A program made the position numbers and the translations under genes. The notes below the pieces were generated by a model. The model did no database searches and was not told where the DNA came from. It saw only the letters and a program-made list of their open reading frames with translations. 16,261 nt of DNA from an uncultured bacterium (GTDB taxonomy: Bacteria; Verrucomicrobiota; Kiritimatiellia; CAIKKV01; CAITUY01), in contig CAIZMS010000306.1 in the NCBI GenBank assembly GCA_903934155.1, positions 1-16,261 on the forward strand, in the 5' to 3' direction. Below, one piece after another: positions 7,503 through 14,498 of the stretch. Each line of letters begins with the position of its first letter. Position 1 is the first letter of the stretch.

Positions 7503-8300
7503 TCAACTCCCCACACACGCCCGAATCATCGGAAACTGGGTTTTCATCCCGAGCATGGCCAAATACATCCCATATCCGGAATAGATGGACTTCAACTCCT
7601 TCAAGGTCGCCAAAGGATCATACGCGGTCGTTTCGGGAATGGTGTACCCCACGCATTGGGATAACAGGTGCAACTTTTTCGACATCCAGCACTCCACGTA
7701 CACCGGCAAGCCATACTGCTTCAACCCCACCACCCGTTCATCACGCCCCAGCACCGGCTGCGTACAAATGAATTCAGCGCCCGCATCGATCTTGCGACGC
7801 ATCTTCTCCGCCTCGTGTTCCTGTGGCTCATAGGGATTGAAAGCCACCCCGAGTGAAAAGACGCCGGGATAGGCTTTGCGGATATAGGCAACCAGCTCCA
7901 CAGCCGTAATCGAATGACAACTCAGCCCGATGGATTGGGGATTCAGTTTCGGAATACGCTCATTGCCATCGCCCGTAACCACCAGCACATCCCTGACATT
8001 CATCCGTGCGGCCGAGTCCAGAATGGCGTGAAGATCCGGCTTGGAATGAAAGGTGTTCAGGTGGATCGACAATTGGCCCGGCTTCACCTCCAGCCCGAGC
8101 TCGGGAATGATATCCGTGGCCTGGAAACTGAGCAACCCCATGGGATTGTCCGTGATACAGGCAACATGCCCGGACTCCATGACCAGATTGAATTTCTCGG
8201 AAAATTTTTCCAGATCGCCATCCAAGTCCTGGGTGTTCTGTTTGGGTGTCAGAACTTCAATATGGAACCGGTCTTTCTCGATATCCTGCTGTATGGACAT
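7503..8300 (-). CDS. Methylenetetrahydrofolate reductase family protein
   Basis: A 265-residue protein of the MetF/MTHFR TIM-barrel family, which interconverts 5,10-methylene-THF and 5-methyl-THF. The N-terminal strand HIEVLTPKQ carries a glutamate (E15) at the place of the catalytic Glu of MetF. VLVVTGDG corresponds to the usual RGD/TGD turn. FSLGVAFNPYEPQEHEAEKM followed by KIDAGAEFICTQPVL is the most diagnostic stretch. It is somewhat shorter than E. coli MetF (296 residues) and fairly diverged, so the electron donor (NADH, ferredoxin or other) cannot be deduced; no metV was seen. The ATG at 8300 has AGGAGG about 8 nt upstream. It begins 13 bp after the fhs stop, consistent with one operon. 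It would connect methyl groups from the corrinoid protein to the folate pool. Confidence 0.85.
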   Translation of the reverse strand: MSIQQDIEKDRFHIEVLTPKQNTQDLDGDLEKFSEKFNLVMESGHVACITDNPMGLLSFQATDIIPELGLEVKPGQLSIHLNTFHSKPDLHAILDSAARMNVRDVLVVTGDGNERIPKLNPQSIGLSCHSITAVELVAYIRKAYPGVFSLGVAFNPYEPQEHEAEKMRRKIDAGAEFICTQPVLGRDERVVGLKQYGLPVYVECWMSKKLHLLSQCVGYTIPETTAYDPLATLKELKSIYSGYGMYLAMLGMKTQFPMIRACVGS

Positions 8301-8312
8301 AGAATTTTCCTC

Positions 8313-10085
8313 CTAAAACAATCCCTTCACCCGACCCGTTTCGACATCGATGTCGATGTTATTAAACGCCGGTTCAGACGCCGTTCCCGGCATGAGTTTG
8401 ATATCGCCCGCCACCGGCACCACAAAACCGGCCCCGCGATAGACCAACAGGTCGCGAATCGGAAGTGTCCACCCCTTCGGACGTCCCTTCAGCTCCGGAT
8501 CATGCGAAAGACTCAGGTGGGTTTTCACCATGCAGGTTCCCATGGCCGCCGTTTCCGGATCCGCCTCAAACCGCTTGGCCTTCTCCAGGGCCACCTCACT
8601 GAACGACACCCCATCGGCCCCGTAAATCTCCTTTGCAATCAATTCAATTCGCTGACGATGCGGCATGCGGAGATCGTACAGGAACTTGAAGTTGCTCTTC
8701 TCGTTTGCCGCCGCAATCACCGCCTCGGACAATTCACGAGCCCCTTCGCCGCCCTTAAGCCAGTGTTGTGAAAACGCCATGTAGGCCCCGCTCTGCTCGG
8801 CCACCTTCCGCACCAGTGCGATTTCGGCCTCCGTGTCGGTATGGAAACCGTTCAGACACACCACCGGACGCACCCCGGATTTCTTGACGATTTCGATGTG
8901 GGCAATCAGGTTTTCGCACCCCTTCTCAAGCAGGCCGAGGTTCTCCTTGACATACGCCTCGTCCAACTTCACGCCGGGCTTCACCGCCGGACCGCCCCCA
9001 TGCATTTTCAGAGCCCGCACCGTGGCCACCACAACAACGGCATTGGGCTTCAATCCGGAAAACCGGCATTTCAAGTTCCAGAATTTCTCAAACCCGATGT
9101 CGGCCGCAAAACCGCTTTCGGTGACATGGTATTCCGAGAGCCGTGTGCCGATCTCGTCGGCAATAATTGAACTCTGGCCAATGGCAATGTTGGCAAAGGG
9201 ACCCGCATGCACAAAAATCGGCTGTCCCTCCACCGTTTGCACCAGGGTGGGATTGATGGCATCCACCAACCAGGCCGCCATGGCACCATCCACCTTGAGA
9301 TCGGCCGTCGTCACTTCGCCGCCATCCCGATCATAGGCCAGTACCATTTTGGCCAGGCGCTGCCGGAGATCGCGGAGATCCTTGGAAACGGCCAGGATGG
9401 CCATCACTTCACTGCCCACGGAAATCTGAAAGCCGGAATCCATCTCGAATCCGTCCATCTTCCCCCCCCGCCCGATGGTGATTTGGCGCAAGGCCTGGGC
9501 GCAGAAATCAATGCACCACTTCACCATGACCCGCTGGGGATCCACATTCAGGCGCCGGATGCCTGTTCGGGCAAGGCGGGCATCGTCATAATTGCGCTCA
9601 TGCTGCATACGGGAAGTCAGGGCCACCATCGCCAGGTTATGCGCATTGGTGATGGAATCAATGTCGCCGGTCATGCGGATGGAGAATGGCGCCAGGGGAA
9701 TGCACTGGGAAATTCCACCCCCGGCAGCCGATCCCTTGATATTGAAGGTGGGGCCGCCGCTGGGTTGCCGGATGGCACCGGAAACGCTCTTGCCTAAAAC
9801 GGATAAGCCTTCCACAAGGCCTATGGTGGTGGTCGTTTTACCCTCGCCCAGAGGCGTGGGAGTAATGGCGGTGACATCGATGTACTTGCCGGCGGGACGG
9901 GACCGGATGCGATCCATCACCATGCGCTGATCCACCTTCGCAAGGTGCCGCCCCATGGGAATCACTTCACTCTCCAAAAGCCCCATCTCCGTCGCCAACT
10001 GCATCGTCGGCTTCATGAACGGTTCCGCCGCCTCGGCGATCTGCCAGTCTTTCATCTTTGTCGGATCCAACACGGGTCGCTTCAT
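8313..10085 (-). CDS. fhs: Formate--tetrahydrofolate ligase (formyl-THF synthetase)
   Basis: A 590-residue protein, slightly longer than the common 555-560. It catalyses formate + THF + ATP to 10-formyl-THF, or the reverse with ATP yield. Evidence: the N-terminal core KYIDVTAITPTPLGEGKTTT with the nucleotide-binding GEGKTTT loop (about 80-86), RQPSGGPTFNIKGSAAGGG, then HNLAMVAL, ATVRALKMHGGG, and the C-terminal end MPG...EPAFNNIDID...GLF. In the usual MPGLP motif the LP is replaced here by TA. The ATG at 10085 has GAGGGGAG about 7 nt upstream. It is the first gene of a minus-strand operon with the MTHFR and corrinoid genes, and divergent from the PocR/AraC regulator with a 101-bp shared regulatory gap. 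Neither folD nor other Wood-Ljungdahl genes are in view. Confidence 0.96.
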   Translation of the reverse strand: MKRPVLDPTKMKDWQIAEAAEPFMKPTMQLATEMGLLESEVIPMGRHLAKVDQRMVMDRIRSRPAGKYIDVTAITPTPLGEGKTTTTIGLVEGLSVLGKSVSGAIRQPSGGPTFNIKGSAAGGGISQCIPLAPFSIRMTGDIDSITNAHNLAMVALTSRMQHERNYDDARLARTGIRRLNVDPQRVMVKWCIDFCAQALRQITIGRGGKMDGFEMDSGFQISVGSEVMAILAVSKDLRDLRQRLAKMVLAYDRDGGEVTTADLKVDGAMAAWLVDAINPTLVQTVEGQPIFVHAGPFANIAIGQSSIIADEIGTRLSEYHVTESGFAADIGFEKFWNLKCRFSGLKPNAVVVVATVRALKMHGGGPAVKPGVKLDEAYVKENLGLLEKGCENLIAHIEIVKKSGVRPVVCLNGFHTDTEAEIALVRKVAEQSGAYMAFSQHWLKGGEGARELSEAVIAAANEKSNFKFLYDLRMPHRQRIELIAKEIYGADGVSFSEVALEKAKRFEADPETAAMGTCMVKTHLSLSHDPELKGRPKGWTLPIRDLLVYRGAGFVVPVAGDIKLMPGTASEPAFNNIDIDVETGRVKGLF

Positions 10086-10137
10086 GACTCACTCCCCTCT
10101 TTGAGAATTCAAATCTCGATCAGCCTTGCCCTTTTGA

Positions 10138-10172
10138 CAACAATTATCTTGCACAATGCGGCTATATTGTTG
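10138..10172. promoter_or_regulatory. Dyad in the divergent fhs / PocR-AraC control region, candidate operator
   Basis: CAACAAT (10138-10144) and ATTGTTG (10166-10172) form a 7-bp inverted repeat with a 21-bp centre in the 101-bp gap between the divergent starts at 10085 and 10187. A perfect TTGACA occurs at 10134-10139 and a TATATT at 10163-10168 on the plus strand, but their 23-bp spacing is too long for an ordinary sigma-70 promoter. Such spacing can suit an activated promoter. The position fits a site for the adjacent AraC-type regulator. Confidence 0.35.
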
Positions 10173-10186
10173 GATATTCTGGCAAG

Positions 10187-11707
10187 ATGAAGTCGGACAC
10201 AGGCGTCAAAATCAACCATCTTCTGAATGAGATCGGGGACCTTACCGGGCAAGGCTCGCTTTATCAGGGACTGTATGATCAGGATCTTCTGCTGAGCAAC
10301 AAGGTCTGCGCCTTCTGCCGGCACGCCCTGTCCCATCCCGTGGCCGCCAGCCTATGCCGAGTCGCCTGCCGCAATGCCACCGTTCATGCGATGGCCTCGG
10401 GGGAACCCAACTTTTATCGCTGTTGGGCTAATCTTCTCTTCATCTCCATCCCCGTCGCCCCCCACAACAAATGCTGCGGCGGGGTTGAACTCGGCGGGTT
10501 CTGTATCGCGGGGGAGGAAATCGACATACGGGATGCCGTGATCCAAGTGACCCGGGCCTGGCCCAACACGGATCCCAAATCATTCCTGAAACACATCCCC
10601 TCGCTCTGCCAGATCACCCCGAGTGCCCTGCGGGGACTGGGCACGCTCACTCTGGAAACCTCTTTGTCATCCGGTCTCAACTCAAGCGCATTTTTTAAGC
10701 GTTTGAACGAGAAGTATCTTCAGCAACGCCGGATTGCAGAAGCATTCGCGGACATCCGGAAGCAGGAGACCACCCCCCCGGATATTCTCGGCGACACCTA
10801 TCAACTGCTCGCGTTCCTCAATCAAAAGGACAAGCCCGGGGCAATGGCGTTCGTCTCCAAATACCTTGCCAAACTCCTGATGGCCAGCAACTGGGATCAA
10901 ACCAAACTCAAGGCACATGTCAGAGTTCTTCTGGCCGTGATGACCAGCCAGAAAATCCTGGAAGGCACCCCCTGGCCGGTGGCAACCAGTCGGGAAATGC
11001 GCCAGATGCTTAGGCTGGAGCATGCCGCAACCACCGAAGAGAGTTGTTACGAAGTCGCCGAATGGATCCAGGACTATTTCTCAGGAACGGCCCCCACCCC
11101 TCAGGACACCACCCCCCTGCCGGAGCGCGTGACGGACTGGCTTCAGTCCCACTTCCAGGATCGCGTTACCCTGGCTACCGCCTCACGCGCCATCGGGGTC
11201 AGCGCCTCCACCCTGGTGCATCGACTGCGCCGGGAAGCCGGAAAAACCTTCAAGGAGCTACTCTCGGAAATTCGCCTTTCCGAGGCCAAAAAGCTCCTCG
11301 CCACCACATCGCTTGGAATCAGTGAAATCGGAGCCAGTTGCGGTTTTTTTGACCAGAGCCATTTCACCCGCGAGTTCAAACGCGCCATCAACCTCACCCC
11401 CGGCGAGTTCCGGAAACTGCTCCGCGTCCCGGACGAGGCTCTGCTCCAGACCGGCCTGCAAAATCTGGACGAAACCGCCCCGCTGGCTACCCCTTCGAAA
11501 CCAAAAGGCCGTCCACACCCTTTGACAGGCTCACGCGCTTCCGTAATGAAAAAGGCTCATCGGTCAGAGTCCACGACAGGACCAGGCCGAAAATCAAAAA
11601 TCCGGCGCCAATCAAAAAAGACATCGGCCCGGCCTGCTGCCCATAATGATCTTTCAGCCAGGCCACGATCTGCGGGCCGACAATCCCGGCGGCCGACCAG
11701 GCGGTGA
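10187..11707 (+). CDS. AraC-family transcriptional regulator with N-terminal PocR sensory domain
   Basis: A 506-residue regulator. Residues ~5-125 match the PocR ligand-binding domain: a cysteine-rich sequence with CAFC (41-44), LCRVACRNA (C57, C61), YRCWANLLFISIP (C79) and CCGGVELGGFCIAG (C96, C97, C106). A helical linker follows. Residues ~312-412 are a full AraC-type DNA-binding region with two helix-turn-helix units, VTLATASRAIGVSASTLVHRLRR and ISEIGASCGFFDQSHFTREFKR, closing with the family's TPGEFRK. PocR domains are known or proposed to sense small organic compounds, including in propanediol and cobalamin-linked systems. Divergence from fhs suggests it controls the one-carbon operon. 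Residues 434-506 are a very basic low-complexity tail lying antisense to the transporter gene, so the functional protein may end near residue 430. No clear ribosome site precedes the ATG. Confidence 0.9.
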   Translation: MKSDTGVKINHLLNEIGDLTGQGSLYQGLYDQDLLLSNKVCAFCRHALSHPVAASLCRVACRNATVHAMASGEPNFYRCWANLLFISIPVAPHNKCCGGVELGGFCIAGEEIDIRDAVIQVTRAWPNTDPKSFLKHIPSLCQITPSALRGLGTLTLETSLSSGLNSSAFFKRLNEKYLQQRRIAEAFADIRKQETTPPDILGDTYQLLAFLNQKDKPGAMAFVSKYLAKLLMASNWDQTKLKAHVRVLLAVMTSQKILEGTPWPVATSREMRQMLRLEHAATTEESCYEVAEWIQDYFSGTAPTPQDTTPLPERVTDWLQSHFQDRVTLATASRAIGVSASTLVHRLRREAGKTFKELLSEIRLSEAKKLLATTSLGISEIGASCGFFDQSHFTREFKRAINLTPGEFRKLLRVPDEALLQTGLQNLDETAPLATPSKPKGRPHPLTGSRASVMKKAHRSESTTGPGRKSKIRRQSKKTSARPAAHNDLSARPRSAGRQSRRPTRR

Positions 11708-12800
11708 GAATACTGCCATACACCACCGGCATCCGCTTCCCCCCGAACACATCCAACACGAAAGCGGGCATCGCCCCGAACCCACCGCCGTAACACAGCA
11801 GGACATAACACACCAGCACCGCAAAAAGCCAAGGGGTCTCCACTTTGGATAAAACCAGGAAGGCCAGTCCCTGGGTCGCCAACATCAACCGGAAAACGTG
11901 GATACGACCGATACGATCCGAGAGTCCACCCCACAAAAAACGTCCCAGTCCATTAAAGAGGGAACTCACGGCAATCAGGGTTGCCCCGGCAGAAACCAAG
12001 GATGCCGCCGACAGGGAGGAATTTCCTTTTTTGAGCAATTCCTGAAGCAGCGGCGACTGAAACCCGATCACGGCGATCCCGGCGACAATGTTGCAGAAAA
12101 AAACACCCCACATTACCACGAATCGCCGCGACACCAAAACCACCCGGTTCGCAGCCGCCTCGTCACTGCCAGAGGACACCGCGGGGACGGGCGGAGAATA
12201 CCCGGCCGGAACAAATCCTCCCGGAGGATTGCAGAGCACCGCGCCGCAGCCCATGGTCGCCACCAGGAAGAAAAGACCCAACAAGGAGAAAACAAAAACA
12301 AGATTACCCCCCGTGACGGCCATTAATATCGGGGCCAGCACCTTGCTCATCACCATGGCGCCCAGCCCGAACCCCATGACCACCATTCCCGTGACGAACC
12401 CCTTCTTGTCGGGAAACCACTTGGCGACCGTCGCCACCGGGGTGACATAGCCAAGCCCGAGCCCCACCCCTCCCACAATGCCATACCCAAGATAGAGCAG
12501 CACGAGTGACTCAAGATGCAAGGCAAGGGCCGCTATCAGCGTGCCGCCCCCGAAGAGAAGCCCGCCCAGACTGGCCAGGCGACGGGGCCCGTACTTTTCG
12601 AGATTCATCCCACCCCAGGCCGCCGCCAAACCCAGAAAACAAATGGCCAGGCTGAAAACCCAGCACACCTGGGTATTGCTCCAATGATAACGGGTCATCA
12701 GGGGGATCTGGAAATAACTCCAGGCATAAACCGAGCCCAGGCAAACCTGAAGACAGGTCCCGGAAACGGCAATCCACCATCGCTTCACATCGGAAGGCAT
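11487..12800 (-). CDS. MFS transporter, OFA (oxalate/formate antiporter-like) family
   Basis: A 437-residue protein with about 12 hydrophobic segments. OFA-type features are YAWSYFQIPL in TM1, a GGVGLGLGYVTPVATVAKWFPDKKG stretch around residues 110-135 (TM4 and loop) and the central hydrophilic loop CNPPGGFVPAGY before the second half. TM7 to TM12 follow, with FLWGGLSDRIGR, the usual MFS loop after TM8. OFA members exchange small carboxylates such as oxalate, formate or lactate, but the substrate cannot be read from sequence. The ATG has AGGA about 5 nt upstream and lies 12 bp after the UroD-family methyltransferase stop, so the two genes are co-transcribed. It may import the methylated substrate or export a product such as formate. 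Its last 221 bp (TM12 and tail) overlap the antisense end of the regulator gene. Confidence 0.88.
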   Translation of the reverse strand: MPSDVKRWWIAVSGTCLQVCLGSVYAWSYFQIPLMTRYHWSNTQVCWVFSLAICFLGLAAAWGGMNLEKYGPRRLASLGGLLFGGGTLIAALALHLESLVLLYLGYGIVGGVGLGLGYVTPVATVAKWFPDKKGFVTGMVVMGFGLGAMVMSKVLAPILMAVTGGNLVFVFSLLGLFFLVATMGCGAVLCNPPGGFVPAGYSPPVPAVSSGSDEAAANRVVLVSRRFVVMWGVFFCNIVAGIAVIGFQSPLLQELLKKGNSSLSAASLVSAGATLIAVSSLFNGLGRFLWGGLSDRIGRIHVFRLMLATQGLAFLVLSKVETPWLFAVLVCYVLLCYGGGFGAMPAFVLDVFGGKRMPVVYGSILTAWSAAGIVGPQIVAWLKDHYGQQAGPMSFLIGAGFLIFGLVLSWTLTDEPFSLRKRVSLSKGVDGLLVSKG

Positions 12801-12812
12801 AAGGATCCTGAT

Positions 12813-13874
12813 TTAGCAAACCGAGCAGGACATGAAAGCGGCCACTTTTCGCGCAATCACCTCTTTGTGCTCATGTACACAAAGTACATCACATTCCGTC
12901 CCCAGCATAAAGGGATGGGCCTTCTCCCTCATGCGGGTGGCTAGATCACGAGCCATCTCTGTCAACTGATCAACCGTGATGAGGGAGTCGGACATGAACT
13001 TCTTGGAGGGAAGATTTCCATAGAGAACCGTGTCCTTCGACACCAGATCCGCAGCCTCCCACAAGTTCACGGGACTGCCAAAGCTGAACACCTCGGGATG
13101 CAGCGTATTGAGCTTCCGGATCATCTCGGGCGTCAACGAGCCGCAATCATGGAATATCAGGGCCGCCCCTCGGTCTGCCACAAGCTTGCGCATCACCGCA
13201 TTCGGGGCCAGCACAAACCGGTCATAGATATCCGCCCCCTCCTCCATCTGCTTGGGCGAGAGGTAAACGGTATTGGCCGCCGGCTCCGCCACAATGATCG
13301 TCTTGGCACCGGCATCCAACTGGGATTCAATGGCGCGAAGAACCACCGCCAGGGCCAGGTCGAGACAAACCTCGACCGCCTTGACCTCGGGATCGTCGTC
13401 ACCCGTCACGCCCGAACCCGCCAGAAAAATGGGAGTGATGGGATCAGCCAGCAACTTGGTCATCAGCGAGAAAGGCCCGATGGAAATCCCCATGGGCAGA
13501 AGGGTCGAATGGGCCGCCACATAGCGGATGGCATCATTCCTCGCCTCCATCCTGGGACTGAGCGCCCCCTTGATCCGGGATCTGAATTCGGCCACCAGGG
13601 CATCCGAAGGACACCCGTGAAAATGATACACCGGACGATCCGCCGCAGGAATCCCCATCAGGGAAAGAAGATGATCCTTCTCCAGCATCAAATCCATGTG
13701 AGGCATCACAATCGGACTCTTGTAGAATGCAGCCGCCTCCAACAGCACCTTCCCCATCCGCTCTCCATCATCAAGAATGGCATTCACATCGGGATACTGA
13801 TGCAGGATCATGTCGACGCCAATCGGCACTCGAACGTCTTTCCGGGTCAAATCAATGAAATACTGGCGGTTCAT
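12813..13874 (-). CDS. Uroporphyrinogen decarboxylase-family methyltransferase (MtaA/CmuA-like)
   Basis: A 353-residue protein from the ATG at 13874, 7 nt after AAGGAG; another ATG directly before it (13877) is possible. The fold is UroD-like, but the family residues point to zinc-dependent methyltransferases rather than HemE: HDC (His242-x-Cys244) after the ALIFHDCGS strand, and a later cysteine in GTECDVLC (Cys328). The HxC...C set is the zinc/thiolate site of MtaA, MtbA and CmuA-like enzymes, which move methyl groups to or from corrinoid proteins. No haem pathway genes are nearby. A corrinoid carrier gene lies at 6794-7429 and an OFA transporter follows 12 bp later. Known relatives act either as methyltransferase I (substrate to corrinoid, as in O-demethylases) or II (corrinoid to thiol or folate). 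Which applies here is unresolved. Three cysteines close to or at the C-terminus (MSCSVC) are unusual. Confidence 0.85.
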   Translation of the reverse strand: MNRQYFIDLTRKDVRVPIGVDMILHQYPDVNAILDDGERMGKVLLEAAAFYKSPIVMPHMDLMLEKDHLLSLMGIPAADRPVYHFHGCPSDALVAEFRSRIKGALSPRMEARNDAIRYVAAHSTLLPMGISIGPFSLMTKLLADPITPIFLAGSGVTGDDDPEVKAVEVCLDLALAVVLRAIESQLDAGAKTIIVAEPAANTVYLSPKQMEEGADIYDRFVLAPNAVMRKLVADRGAALIFHDCGSLTPEMIRKLNTLHPEVFSFGSPVNLWEAADLVSKDTVLYGNLPSKKFMSDSLITVDQLTEMARDLATRMREKAHPFMLGTECDVLCVHEHKEVIARKVAAFMSCSVC

Positions 13875-13932
13875 CATGGGTCTCCTTAATTGCGTTGTGG
13901 AGGCCCAGAATGCCCCGTTCGAAAAATTTATT

Positions 13933-13962
13933 ATTGTATGTTTTGGCTCGACTATTGGACAA
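13933..13962 (-). promoter_or_regulatory. Candidate sigma-70 promoter for the methyltransferase-transporter operon
   Basis: On the minus strand TTGTCC (13962-13957) and TACAAT (13938-13933) are separated by 18 bp, matching 4/6 and 5/6 consensus bases. The sequence after the -10 is AT-rich (AATAAATTTTTC). Transcription would begin near 13926, giving a leader of about 50 nt with a good ribosome site before the ATG at 13874. Confidence 0.45.
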
Positions 13963-14011
13963 TTCAGCAAATTAAGCCGACCCCTTTAAAGGTCGCTCGG
14001 GGCAATAATCG

Positions 14012-14200
14012 TCATTCAGTCCAGCCCGGAATGGGCGTACAGTAAGCGGACACTGACACGTTCTCGGGCGAATTCCCCGACGCCATAACGGTGAACGTCT
14101 TGCCGTTGGCCAGCTTCAGGCTAACCCTGTGGAACAGAGGACTTCCCATCATATAGTCGCCGGACGCGGGGTTCTCCCCGAAGTTCGACAAGGGTGCAAA
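14012..14200 (-). pseudogene. Remnant of a GH92 (alpha-mannosidase-like) glycosidase, C-terminal fragment
   Basis: A minus-strand reading frame of about 60 codons contains NPASGDYMMGSPLFHRVSLKLANGKTFTV followed by GNSPENV. This closely resembles the C-terminal beta-rich part of GH92 exo-mannosidases, where NPxSGxYxxGSPLF, LxNGKTFTI and NSxEN recur. The similarity begins abruptly near 14180 and fades after NVSVSAY; a stop follows at 14012-14014. There is no catalytic domain on either side, and the upstream flank is occupied by a foldback element. I read it as a leftover of a once complete gene, not a functional product. The match is recalled from the family pattern and not computed. Confidence 0.6.
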
Positions 14201-14226
14201 TTCCCGCAAAGGGGGTGTTTTTTTTC

Positions 14227-14464
14227 GTCACAAGGCAAGGCTTCCCTGAAGCGGGGAATTAAGATTCACCACCCGTCCCGACCTCTGGCGAGTCCTTTCT
14301 ATTACCCATAAGTCGAGAGGAAGATCTCACCACTAATTAGTGCGAATCAGCGCGGATTAGTGGTGAAGTCCTTCTTCTGGGAGGTACTTGTGGGTAACAG
14401 AAAGCAAACGAAGCGGGTGGTGAATCCGAATTCCCCGGTTCATTGGTCAACGCCTTTGGTTGAC
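14227..14464. repeat. Long imperfect palindrome (foldback / MITE-like element)
   Basis: A nested inverted repeat with its centre near 14346. The outer arms 14248-14275 and 14414-14441 match at 25 of 28 positions (both contain ATTCACCACCCG or its complement). The middle arms 14295-14313 and 14386-14404 match at 17 of 19 (TTACCCATAAGT versus ACTTGTGGGTAA). The inner arms 14327-14337 (TCACCACTAAT) and 14356-14366 (ATTAGTGGTGA) are 11/11, around the centre GCGAATCAGCGC. Weaker similarity extends the arms to 14227-14236 and 14452-14464. The whole could fold into one long stem of about 90 nt per arm. No ORF is inside. No certain target-site duplication is visible. It could be a non-autonomous mobile element or a structured intergenic repeat. 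Confidence 0.75.
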
Positions 14465-14498
14465 GCGCATGCGTAGCGTTGTAGCAGGCAACGGCGCC

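Noticed and set aside
7914..9797. Plus-strand ORFs of 200-285 codons opposite the MTHFR gene and fhs
   Set aside because: They are antisense to clearly conserved proteins; the His/Arg/Gly-rich composition is typical of shadow frames and no motif is recognisable.
13098..13889. 263-codon plus-strand ORF opposite the UroD-family gene
   Set aside because: It has His/Arg-rich low-complexity translation with no family signal, while the opposite strand has an intact methyltransferase with a good ribosome site.
13972..14003. CCTTTAAAGG palindrome and CCCC/GGGG arms upstream of the methyltransferase promoter
   Set aside because: The perfect part is too short to form a looped hairpin and there is no T-run; it may be chance.
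14338..14355. CRISPR-like repeat or tRNA in the palindrome centre
   Set aside because: There are no regularly spaced direct repeats, no cloverleaf or T-loop sequence and no cas genes.
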